Of a stretch of DNA of 64,000 bases, positions 9,707-17,044 are shown in pieces. Made by a program: the position numbers and the translations under genes. The notes beneath the pieces are model-generated. The model was not told the origin of the DNA, ran no database searches, and was given only the letters and a program-made list of their open reading frames with translations. The stretch lies in the NCBI RefSeq assembly GCF_947499705.1, contig NZ_CANMPJ010000001.1, forward strand, positions 2,639,501-2,703,500. Reading direction: 5' to 3'. Within the stretch, counting starts at the first letter, position 1. Every line of letters starts with the position of its first letter. Origin of the DNA: an uncultured Erythrobacter sp. (GTDB taxonomy: Bacteria; Pseudomonadota; Alphaproteobacteria; Sphingomonadales; Sphingomonadaceae).

Positions 9707-10590
9707 ACGCGCAGTCGCCAATCCTGCCCGCCGATCTATCGCAATTGAGCGATGGTGAATTGCGCAAGCTCGAAAACGGGATAGCGCGCAAATATTCCGG
9801 AAAACTGCCCTGGATCGCAGTTGTCTGGGCGTTCGGAAATCTCGCGGCGTGGCTCAGCCTGTGGCCACTTGTGATGCTCGATATTCTGCCGCTCTGGGCT
9901 GCTTTCCCGATTGCCGTCATCAACATGGCGCTGGTCTATCTGCCGACGCACGAAGCTCAGCACGATATCATCGCCCGTCCCGGTACGAAGCTTCGCTGGC
10001 TCAACGAGCTTGTCGGCCATGCGACGAGCTGGATGATTGTGCTGCCGTTTCAGGTGTTGCGGATCACCCATCTCGACCACCACCGGCACACCAACGATCC
10101 CGAAAAGGACGTCGACATCACGTCGCAGGCGAGCGGTCCATGGCACGCTCTCGCGCGGATCATTCGCCAGCGTCAGCCCAATGCGAAGCGCAACCGCGAC
10201 TACATGGAAAGCCTCGCGCGCAATGGGCGGCTCGACCTGATCGTCGTTTCGCTGGCCTATAAGATTGGCTTCATTGCGGTGCTTGCTGTTCTGGCGTGGA
10301 ATGGTTTCGCGCTGGAGGCGCTGTTCCTGTGGTGGCTGCCCTACCACATTGCCATAACCTACATCGTGTTCTTCCTGTCATGGGCACCGCATCATCCGGG
10401 CACACACCAAACGCGTTATACGAACACGCGCAGCTGGAAATCGACCGTAGGGAATATCGGATCGATGGGCATGCAGTTCCACATCGTGCACCACCTGCAC
10501 CCTTACATTCCGCTGCATCTCACCCCGGCGGCCTATCGCGAAATGCGCCCGATCCTTGAGGCGCGCGGATGTAGGCTGGGCGACAACTAG
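9703..10590 (+). CDS. Fatty acid desaturase family membrane di-iron enzyme
   Basis: 295 residues. Three histidine clusters that bind the di-iron centre are present: HEAQHD (near residue 84), HLDHHRHT (near 123) and HIVHHLHP (near 264), with hydrophobic segments around 35-75, 185-205 and 215-240. This is the membrane desaturase/hydroxylase fold, which acts on acyl lipids or carotenoids using O2. The substrate is uncertain: it is longer than CrtZ-type carotenoid hydroxylases and closer to acyl-lipid desaturases. The start overlaps the preceding small membrane gene. Confidence 0.85.
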   Translation: MNAQSPILPADLSQLSDGELRKLENGIARKYSGKLPWIAVVWAFGNLAAWLSLWPLVMLDILPLWAAFPIAVINMALVYLPTHEAQHDIIARPGTKLRWLNELVGHATSWMIVLPFQVLRITHLDHHRHTNDPEKDVDITSQASGPWHALARIIRQRQPNAKRNRDYMESLARNGRLDLIVVSLAYKIGFIAVLAVLAWNGFALEALFLWWLPYHIAITYIVFFLSWAPHHPGTHQTRYTNTRSWKSTVGNIGSMGMQFHIVHHLHPYIPLHLTPAAYREMRPILEARGCRLGDN

Positions 10591-10597
10591 CGGCGCC

Positions 10598-11644
10598 TTA
10601 TTCGCCTCCAAATATCGCCACTTCGCTCATGCCTTCGCTATTCGCCCGGCCGCGATACATGCCGCTGGTGTTGAAGCTGTAGATCGCGTGGCCTTCCGGC
10701 GTGACGAGGATGATCCCGCCATCGCCGCCAAGCTCCTTGACCTCGCCCATCACTGCATCGGCCGCCAGTTGCGCCGTTGAGCGCTGCTCTTCGGGCGAAA
10801 CGGGCGCAGTTCCGAGGCTGAGGTAATTGGTCGCGCGCAGCAGCCGCATCCGGGTGCAGATTTCCTGCGCCACGCCAACGCGAATGAAATATTCGCCCCA
10901 GCCGGTTGCCGAGACTGCACAGGCGCGGTTGTCGGCATATGTGCCCGCGCCGATCACGGGCGCATCGCCGATGCGGCCCCAACGTTTGCCTGTCATCCCG
11001 CCCGTCGACGTGCCCGCCGCCAGATTGCCGTCCTGATCGAGCGCCACAGCTCCCACCGTGCCAAACTTCAGATCCACATCGAGCGAGGAGAGATTGCGCG
11101 CTTTCATCCGCTCAAGCGATTCCCGTCGCCGCTCGGTCGCGAACCATTCAGGCGGCGCGGTTTCGAGACCTTGCTCGCCAGCAAACTGCTCCGCTCCTCC
11201 GCCCATCAGGAACACGTGCGGGCTGTCGGTCCGAACCTTGTCCGCGAGCAGGATCGGGTTCTTGATGCTCTTCACACCCGTAACTGCTCCAGCGCTTCGG
11301 TCGCGGCCATCCATCACCGAGGCGTCGAGCTCGTTCTCGCCTTCCCAGGTGAACACTGACCCACGACCGGCATTGAACAGCGGCTCGTCCTCCAGCGGGA
11401 CAATCGCCGCCTTCACGGCATCCATTGCGGTTCCACCGTCGGCTAAGACCTTGGCCCCAACATCGAGCGCGTTCTGGAGAGCGGCTTCGTACGCGGCGCG
11501 TCGCTCCGGTGTCATCTTGTCGGGATCGAGTGTCCCGGCCCCGCCATGGATCGCAATCGACCATCGCGGCTGGCCCTCCTGCGCGTGAGCGGGGACAGTG
11601 GCGAAAACCAGCGCGAGCAGCGCCATCACAAGAGTGTTTTTCAT
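10598..11644 (-). CDS. iaaA: Exported isoaspartyl peptidase/L-asparaginase (Ntn-hydrolase)
   Basis: 348 residues with a cleavable signal peptide (residues 1-22, ending AHA). The precursor is expected to self-cleave before the nucleophile T196 in FGTVGAVALD, followed by the conserved AGTSTGGMTGK stretch; IHGGAG at about residues 32-37 and NAGRGSVF near 91 are further family marks. Such enzymes hydrolyse beta-aspartyl dipeptides and asparagine. The exported form suggests peptide scavenging in the periplasm. I used the ATG at 11644 because the frame upstream (to 11857) overlaps the divergent SDR gene. Confidence 0.92.
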   Translation of the reverse strand: MKNTLVMALLALVFATVPAHAQEGQPRWSIAIHGGAGTLDPDKMTPERRAAYEAALQNALDVGAKVLADGGTAMDAVKAAIVPLEDEPLFNAGRGSVFTWEGENELDASVMDGRDRSAGAVTGVKSIKNPILLADKVRTDSPHVFLMGGGAEQFAGEQGLETAPPEWFATERRRESLERMKARNLSSLDVDLKFGTVGAVALDQDGNLAAGTSTGGMTGKRWGRIGDAPVIGAGTYADNRACAVSATGWGEYFIRVGVAQEICTRMRLLRATNYLSLGTAPVSPEEQRSTAQLAADAVMGEVKELGGDGGIILVTPEGHAIYSFNTSGMYRGRANSEGMSEVAIFGGE

Positions 11645-11716
11645 GAGACAAATTCCTACCGCAAATAGGCGCGCCAAGCTACTGCCAAGAAAACCATGTC
11701 GGAAGGACTGAGGAAC

Positions 11717-12664
11717 ATGAGCGAATTTGGCTGGGGATCGACCACAGATGAGGTCCTTGAAGGCAAGGATCTGACCGGCAAGACCGTGTTCGTGACCGGC
11801 GGGAATTCCGGGCTTGGTCAGGAGACCGGGCGCGCGATGGCTGCCAAAGGCGCGCATGTCGTGCTGTCAGGCCGCAGCCAGGGCAAGCTCGACGAAGCGG
11901 TGGCTGCGATCAAGGCCGATCATCCAGAGGCCAATGTCGAAACGATCATATGCGATCTTTCTTCGCTGGAAGCTGTGCGGTCGTGCGGCGCAGAGGCGCG
12001 TGAGCGCTTCGAAAAGATCGACATCCTGATCAACAATGCGGGTGTAATGGCCTGCCCGCTAACTCAGACCACCGAAGGGTTCGAAATGCAGTTCGGCACC
12101 AACCATGTCGGCCATTTCGAACTGACGCGCCAGCTCATGCCGTTGGTCGAGGCGGGCAGCGACAAGCGCATCGTCAACCTGTCGAGCCGCGGGCATTTCA
12201 TCGCTCCAGCCAATCTCGATGACCCCAACTTCGAAAACGCTGCTTACGAACCTTGGCTAAGCTATGGCCAGTCGAAGACGGCCAATGTGTTGTTCTCGGT
12301 CGGGTTGGAGGATCGCTTCGCAGCCAAAGGCATCCATGCCTACGCCGTGCATCCCGGTGGTATCGACACCAATCTGGGTCGCCACCTGAGCGAGGAACAG
12401 GCCGAGGCACTCGTTCAGCGCGTAACGACCTCCGACCCAAGCTTCGAATGGAAGTCGATTCCGCAGGGCGCGGCGACATCGGTCTGGGCGGCAACCGCTG
12501 AAGATGTCGAAGGCAAAGGCGGCGTCTATTGCGAGGATTGCGGCGTCGCCCAGATCGACGATGAATCGTCGAACAAAGGCGTACGCAGCTATGCTCTCGA
12601 CAAGGCCAGCGCCGACAGGCTCTGGGTCATCAGTGAGGAGATGGTGGGCGAAAAGTTCGCCTAG
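11717..12664 (+). CDS. Short-chain dehydrogenase/reductase (retinol dehydrogenase-like)
   Basis: 315 residues, a classical SDR. The nucleotide-binding motif TGGNSGLG lies near residues 26-33, NNAG near 104 and the catalytic SYGQSK (Y-x-x-x-K) near 184-190. The length and the late WAATAEDVEGKGG stretch resemble the WW-domain oxidoreductase/retinol dehydrogenase-like group. The second ATG (11717) is preferred because an AGGA box lies 6-9 nt before it; the ATG at 11696 would add seven residues. It ends convergently with the esterase gene with 4 nt overlap. Confidence 0.88.
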   Translation: MSEFGWGSTTDEVLEGKDLTGKTVFVTGGNSGLGQETGRAMAAKGAHVVLSGRSQGKLDEAVAAIKADHPEANVETIICDLSSLEAVRSCGAEARERFEKIDILINNAGVMACPLTQTTEGFEMQFGTNHVGHFELTRQLMPLVEAGSDKRIVNLSSRGHFIAPANLDDPNFENAAYEPWLSYGQSKTANVLFSVGLEDRFAAKGIHAYAVHPGGIDTNLGRHLSEEQAEALVQRVTTSDPSFEWKSIPQGAATSVWAATAEDVEGKGGVYCEDCGVAQIDDESSNKGVRSYALDKASADRLWVISEEMVGEKFA

Positions 12665-13599
12665 TTAGCGAGGAATTCCCGCAGCAGCTTGAGCGTATCC
12701 TTGGACTCGCGCGTGGGCGTCACCGCCATAAACACGTGCGGCGCAGCTTCGTATTCGTAGAGCTTCGCATCAACCCCGGCGCCGCGCAGCTTGCCGGTAA
12801 AGGTGCGGGAATCAATGATGAAAAGGTCATGGCGCCCTGTCCATATCCGGGTTGGCGGAAGCAGCGCCAAGTCCTCCGCTGAGGTGTAGAGCGGGCTGCA
12901 TTCGGCGCTGGCCGGATCGCGGTCGCCTGCGAACATTGCGCCGCAGGAACGCAAGGTTCCGATCTTGAGCATGATGTCGTGCGGTTCGACCGCACGGATC
13001 GCCTCGTCCTGCATCGTCACATCGAGCCATGGTGCGAACAGGGCAAGTTTGCCCGGTTGCGGTCCGCCTGCCCGCGCCAGCCGCAAGGCGAGGCTCAGCG
13101 CCATGTGCCCGCCCGCGCTATCGCCATTCAAGATGATCTTCGCCGGATCGTGGTCCCCGGCAAGTTTTGCGAAGGCGGCATCGGCGATGGCGTCCTGCAC
13201 CGCGTACGAACTCTCGGGCACCACTTCGTAGAGCGGCACAGTAATACTCACCCCGCATTGCTCGACCATCTCGGCGGCTAGCGGCCAGTGCTCCTTGAAC
13301 ATCGGAAGCACAAACCCGCCACCGTGAAAATAGAGCATTTGCCATTCTGCCGCGCCGCTCTTGGGATGTAGCGTCACTACAGGCTGGCCCGCAGCCTCCC
13401 AATGCTCAACGCGGAATCTCTGTTCGAATTTGGCAGGCATTGGCGCGTCTTTGGGCAGATCGCGCGCGGCCATATAGTCGCGGAAATCCGAGGCAGCATG
13501 CGGGAAGACCGGCGTGCGCTTGCTCATCAGCCAGGTGACCGCACGCAGCATTATGCTCGGCTTGGCACTGCGTAGTTCGATGGATGTGTCGGTCAGCAT
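12661..13599 (-). CDS. HSL-type alpha/beta hydrolase (esterase)
   Basis: 312 residues. The oxyanion-hole motif HGGG is at residues 92-95 and the nucleophile elbow GDSAGG places the catalytic Ser at 161; the acid and base are probably the Asp in GRHDLF and the His in APHVFM near the C-terminus. These features define the hormone-sensitive-lipase family of esterases, which act on short-chain esters. No signal peptide is seen. The physiological substrate is unknown. Confidence 0.9.
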   Translation of the reverse strand: MLTDTSIELRSAKPSIMLRAVTWLMSKRTPVFPHAASDFRDYMAARDLPKDAPMPAKFEQRFRVEHWEAAGQPVVTLHPKSGAAEWQMLYFHGGGFVLPMFKEHWPLAAEMVEQCGVSITVPLYEVVPESSYAVQDAIADAAFAKLAGDHDPAKIILNGDSAGGHMALSLALRLARAGGPQPGKLALFAPWLDVTMQDEAIRAVEPHDIMLKIGTLRSCGAMFAGDRDPASAECSPLYTSAEDLALLPPTRIWTGRHDLFIIDSRTFTGKLRGAGVDAKLYEYEAAPHVFMAVTPTRESKDTLKLLREFLAN

Positions 13600-13644
13600 T
13601 GGCGTTTCTCCTTGCCCGCGAACCTGACGGAGCGCGGCGCGGAG

Positions 13645-14436
13645 TCAAGCTTTGAGGCCGGTGATCAATCCTTCTTGCAGCCAGTGGCCAAGATACGAAC
13701 CGGCGCGCATCGCCGCGTCCTGAACGCTCTCTTCGCTGGGTTCATCACCAGCAAGCAATTCGATGATCTCACCGTAGCCTGCATCGTCCTGCATTGCGGA
13801 AAAGGCGCGGGCATTGTCCGGTTCGACCAGCATAAAAGTGGGCCGCTCGCCTTCACGCCAGACAAGGCAGCCTTGCGGCTCGGGCAAGCGAGGATCAGGG
13901 CGATCCTGACCGTCTTCTTCGAGCGCATTCCAGAGCGCTGTGAGGTTATTCTCGACCAGCCGTGCCCCTGCACGCGGCTGCAATTCGATCTTCAATTGCA
14001 TCCAGTCTTCATCACCGAATTCCGCCGTTGCCGCGCCAAACCCGGCGGGATCGAGTGGCGAAGTCTCGGCACCGGTCGAGACCTCCAGCATCGCCCATTC
14101 CAGCCATGCGATCTCGGCAACTTCGGGATTGTCGCCAAACAATTCGGCGCAGGTCGTCTCGAAGCCTTTTCCGGCCTCATCGATCGTCCAGCCTGATGGC
14201 GGATGGGTGATGGCATGATGCGCGCTCGCCTGTTTGAAGGCACCTTCACCCACATAACGCGCGGTGCGTTCAAAGGTGTTTGCAAGCGCATCCATCAAGG
14301 CGGAGCGGTAATTGCCGCGATAGACCGCCATGCCAGCTGCCTGAGAATTGCCCCAGCCGCTGGGCAAAGGCGCGCCTTCATCAAGGATTGCGCGCATGAA
14401 AGTGGCCTGCCGCTCGGCTAGCGTCTCTTCGGTCAT
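13645..14436 (-). CDS. bufC: Bufferin-maturation partner BufC (HvfC/DUF2063 N-terminal domain)
   Basis: 263 residues. The N-terminal DUF2063 domain is recognisable by AVYRGNYRSALMDALANTF and the later HPPSGWTIDEAG stretch. In studied bufferin and methanobactin-like systems, this protein partners the multinuclear iron oxidase encoded beside it and helps bind the precursor peptide. Here the gene overlaps bufB by 4 nt (ATGA), so the two are translationally coupled. It is the last gene of the minus-strand bufferin unit. The assignment rests on the N-terminal motif and on the neighbour. Confidence 0.87.
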   Translation of the reverse strand: MTEETLAERQATFMRAILDEGAPLPSGWGNSQAAGMAVYRGNYRSALMDALANTFERTARYVGEGAFKQASAHHAITHPPSGWTIDEAGKGFETTCAELFGDNPEVAEIAWLEWAMLEVSTGAETSPLDPAGFGAATAEFGDEDWMQLKIELQPRAGARLVENNLTALWNALEEDGQDRPDPRLPEPQGCLVWREGERPTFMLVEPDNARAFSAMQDDAGYGEIIELLAGDEPSEESVQDAAMRAGSYLGHWLQEGLITGLKA

Positions 14437-15296
14437 GCCGGTTCAAGCGCTCTTGAGTCACTGGCGATGCCGCGCGCACGGTCCAGCTCAGCAAGCAGCT
14501 CCGGCAGCGGCGGAATGTGGTCGTCGCGCTCGATCATGGTCGCGACCGGCTGCGGCATCATGGCCATCGCCTTGGCATAGAGTGCCCAGACGCCGTCCGC
14601 GACTTCGCGGTCATGCGTGTCGATGATCACTGCGCGCTCGGACGTCGCTGGGTCATGCCCAGCCAAATGGATCTGCCGCACGCGGTCCAGCGGCAAACCT
14701 GCGAGATACTCATCCGCCGAGAACCCATGATTGGCCGCGCTGACATAGATGTTGTTGACGTCGAGCAGCAGGTAACAGCCCGTGCGCCGGGTCATCTCGG
14801 TTAGAAACTCCCACTCGCTCAGTTCGTCTTCCGGGAAGGTGAGATAGCTCGACGGGTTCTCGAACAGCATCGCCCGGCCCAGCGTCTCCTGCGCCTGATC
14901 GATATTGGCGCACACTGCCGCAAGTCCCTCTTGTGTGAGCGGCATTGGAAGCAGATCGTGGCTGTTATGTGCACTCGTACGAGTCCAGCACAGGTGATCC
15001 GATACCCAGAGGGGGTCGATGCGCCGCTCCAACCGCTTCAGTTTCGCGAGATAGTCCGCATCAAGGCCCCCCGCCGATCCAATCGACATCGAGACGCCGT
15101 GGATGATCACGGGGTGCTTTGCGCGCACCTGCTCCAGAATGCGCAGCTGCCGCCCGCCGTCGATCATGTAATTTTCGGAGATCACTTCCACGAAATCGAC
15201 CGGCACGTCGGTTTCGACAAAGTCCTCATAATGCGTGCGCCTAAGGCCAAGGCCGAAGCCGCCAAACGGCTGAATATCGTCATGCTGCTGCGTCAT
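14433..15296 (-). CDS. bufB: Multinuclear non-haem iron oxidase BufB (MNIO/DUF692)
   Basis: 287 residues from the ATG at 15296. This is the DUF692 TIM-barrel family that oxidatively modifies cysteines in precursor peptides. Candidate metal ligands are H66 (IIHG), D100/H101 (SDH), E146 (FENPSS), N181/N182 (LLDVNN), H210 and H214 (IHLAGH), D226/H228 (IDTHD) and E256. The nearest likely substrate is the DUF2282 peptide encoded divergently at 15674. An in-frame ATG at 15398 would add 34 residues lacking family similarity; the GGAG shortly before 15296 supports the shorter form. Confidence 0.92.
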   Translation of the reverse strand: MTQQHDDIQPFGGFGLGLRRTHYEDFVETDVPVDFVEVISENYMIDGGRQLRILEQVRAKHPVIIHGVSMSIGSAGGLDADYLAKLKRLERRIDPLWVSDHLCWTRTSAHNSHDLLPMPLTQEGLAAVCANIDQAQETLGRAMLFENPSSYLTFPEDELSEWEFLTEMTRRTGCYLLLDVNNIYVSAANHGFSADEYLAGLPLDRVRQIHLAGHDPATSERAVIIDTHDREVADGVWALYAKAMAMMPQPVATMIERDDHIPPLPELLAELDRARGIASDSRALEPA

Positions 15297-15333
15297 CGGG
15301 GGCTCCATAGCAGAAGTCTGCGCGATCTTGGAC

Positions 15334-15417
15334 GGCAGTCTGGCGGGATTATCACGGTCATGCCCATCCAAGGGGTCAGGTTCAGGAACAATGTCCATGT
15401 CGTCTCGCCAGACTGCC
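15334..15417 (-). repeat. Long inverted repeat in the bufB leader
   Basis: Arms at 15334-15348 and 15403-15417 are complementary at 14 of 15 positions and enclose a 54-nt loop. The right arm can also pair with 15481-15491 (11 bp including one G-U), giving mutually exclusive structures in the bufB transcript. It lies between the predicted sigma-dependent promoter and the bufB start. Alternatively it is a small palindromic element inserted in the leader. Confidence 0.6.
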
Positions 15418-15513
15418 TAAGCGATCCGCGGCCAGAGCCGCACAGCGCCGTTCGCAAAGATTGTCTCACGCACGCGCACCGCCTAGGCAGTGCAAATGCG
15501 TTCATGGGAGGTG

Positions 15514-15539
15514 TTCGCTGACCGACCGCACAGCGTTAC
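15514..15539 (-). promoter_or_regulatory. ECF (SigF-type) promoter for bufB-bufC
   Basis: Read on the minus strand: GTAACG (15539-15534), 16 nt, CGAA (15517-15514). This matches the GTAACC-N16-CGAA form I recall for SigF promoters of Caulobacter metal-stress genes, with one change at the last -35 base. It faces bufB, leaving a leader of about 210 nt. The same architecture occurs on the other strand 46 nt away. Confidence 0.72.
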
Positions 15540-15585
15540 AGAGAGGCCAACAATCGTGAGCCGAAAGGATTTTGTTCAAAAAAAT

Positions 15586-15611
15586 GTAACCACCAGCGTT
15601 CGGACGGCGAA
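15586..15611 (+). promoter_or_regulatory. ECF (SigF-type) promoter for bufA-doxX-sigma-anti-sigma
   Basis: GTAACC (15586-15591), exactly 16 nt, then CGAA (15608-15611), 62 nt before the bufA start. The AAC core of the -35 is typical for ECF sigma factors. Because the sigma gene is downstream in the same unit, this promoter would make the system autoregulatory. Confidence 0.78.
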
Positions 15612-15673
15612 CAGCAGGTCAGTTCCGGTACAAATGCCGGACGCCCCAAGAGTTTAGAGTTAGGAGAAACATC

Positions 15674-15955
15674 ATGAACGCCAAGACGATCGCTAACTTC
15701 GCTGGCCTCGCCCTTACCGCAGGCATCGCCGCCGGCCTCGCTACCACTCCGGTTGTGGCCCAAGGCGCCAAAGAGAAATGCTACGGCGTTTCCAAAGCAG
15801 GCAAGAACGATTGCGCCGCAGGCCCAGGCACAAGCTGTGCCGGCACCTCGACCCGCGATTACCAGGGCAACGCCTGGACGTATGTCGACAAGGGCACCTG
15901 CGTGAAGATCAAGACGCCTAAGGGCAAAGGATCACTGAAACCCATCAAGCGCTAA
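15674..15955 (+). CDS. bufA: Bufferin precursor peptide (DUF2282)
   Basis: 93 residues: signal peptide 1-30 (ending VVAQ) and a short core with four cysteines, C36 (KCYGV), C47 (KNDC), C55 (SCAGT) and C76 (GTC). This is the DUF2282 pattern of bufferins, exported copper-binding RiPPs whose central cysteines are modified by BufB before export. A strong AGGAGA precedes the ATG. The precursor is first in its transcription unit, directly under the predicted ECF promoter, whereas the modifying enzymes are divergent. The C-terminus is rich in Lys. Confidence 0.9.
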   Translation: MNAKTIANFAGLALTAGIAAGLATTPVVAQGAKEKCYGVSKAGKNDCAAGPGTSCAGTSTRDYQGNAWTYVDKGTCVKIKTPKGKGSLKPIKR

Positions 15956-16027
15956 GGCGCGGAAAAAGGTTCGGGCGCCCGTCAGGCTAGAACCGGGCGC
16001 ACCGAATTCGAGATTTGGAGGAATACA

Positions 16028-16501
16028 ATGAGCAGCATCGTTTCAATGTACCAACGATTGGTCGGATTTTTGTCCGGCAGCTTTATGGAAAGCGTTGGTC
16101 TGTTGTTCGCCCGCATCGCGTTAGCGCTGGTGTTCTGGCGCTCGTACAAAACCAAGGTGGTCGAAGGGACCTGGCTGGAAATCGATGAAACCCAGTATTT
16201 CATCTTCGAGAATGAATTTTCTGGCCTGCCAATCCCGACCGACATTGCCGTGCCGATGGCAACTTATGCGGAATTTGCATTCCCGATCCTGTTGTTCGTC
16301 GGCCTGTTCACACGGTTTTCGGCTGTCGCTCTCATGATGATGGCGCTGACGATCCAGTTCTTTGTGTTCCCGACAGCGGATCACTTCTGGGGCTGGGCCA
16401 TTACTCCGATCGCCCTGGCGCTGATTTTGATCAGCCGCGGTGGTGGACTGTTCGGGCTCGATCGTGTGCTCGAACGGATCTCGGGTTCCAAAACGGCCTA
16501 A
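16028..16501 (+). CDS. DoxX family membrane protein (BufD-like)
   Basis: 157 residues with four hydrophobic segments (about 22-40, 75-92, 96-113 and 120-138), the DoxX layout. DoxX proteins are frequent companions of bufferin genes; a role in redox or quinone-linked steps is suspected, not shown. It starts after a good GGAGG site, 72 nt after bufA, and is followed 11 nt later by the sigma factor, so the four plus-strand genes are likely one operon. Confidence 0.85.
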   Translation: MSSIVSMYQRLVGFLSGSFMESVGLLFARIALALVFWRSYKTKVVEGTWLEIDETQYFIFENEFSGLPIPTDIAVPMATYAEFAFPILLFVGLFTRFSAVALMMMALTIQFFVFPTADHFWGWAITPIALALILISRGGGLFGLDRVLERISGSKTA

Positions 16502-16512
16502 ATGCCAGAGCA

Positions 16513-17043
16513 ATGGTAGCCGACGAACCCACCTTCGCCCGCCTCATGGCGGCAACACAGGAAGGCGACAAAGCCGCCACCAATGTGTTGCTGTCAGAGG
16601 TGGGAGTGTGGCTGGAGCGGTATTTTCGCCGCCGCCTGCCACCGCACCAGATCGACGATCTGGTTCAGGAAGTGCTGATTGCGTTTTATACAAAGCGGGC
16701 AACGTGGGATCCCTCGCGCCCGTTCCTGCCATGGCTTGCAGCCATCGCGCGGTATCGCTGGGTCGATCACCTGCGCAAGGTCTACAAGCACGATAGCAAG
16801 GAACTGATGGAAGACGACGCGGTAGAGGACAGCGAAGAAGAAGTTGTCCTCGCCCGTGTCAGCCTCGATCGCTTGTTCGGACAATTGCCCGACAAGCAGG
16901 CCGAGGTCATCGAAATGGTGAAGATCGAAGGCCTCTCAATCCGAGAGGCCGCAGATAAGACCGGGCAAAGCGAAAGCCTGGTGAAAGTGAATATCCATCG
17001 CGGCCTCAAGAAACTGGCCACCATGGTTGAGAAAGCTGATTGA
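16513..17043 (+). CDS. ECF sigma factor (SigF-like)
   Basis: 176 residues. Region 2 is visible around residues 35-90 (IDDLVQEVLIAFYTKRATWD, then PWLAAIARYRWVDHLRK), and region 4 around 115-170 with LPDKQAEVIEMVKIEGLS and the recognition helix SESLVKVNIHRGLKKL. The neighbouring gene encodes an NrsF-type membrane anti-sigma, as for SigF of Caulobacter. The likely targets are the two GTAAC-N16-CGAA promoters in the bufA/bufB gap, and probably others outside this window. Confidence 0.92.
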   Translation: MVADEPTFARLMAATQEGDKAATNVLLSEVGVWLERYFRRRLPPHQIDDLVQEVLIAFYTKRATWDPSRPFLPWLAAIARYRWVDHLRKVYKHDSKELMEDDAVEDSEEEVVLARVSLDRLFGQLPDKQAEVIEMVKIEGLSIREAADKTGQSESLVKVNIHRGLKKLATMVEKAD

Positions 17044-17044
17044 T

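Noticed and set aside
15293-15505. 70-codon minus-strand frame in the bufB leader
   Set aside because: It begins right after the predicted promoter but uses a different frame from bufB, is Arg/Cys/Ser-rich, has no ribosome site and ends at the bufB start. It may be noise, though a leader peptide cannot be excluded.
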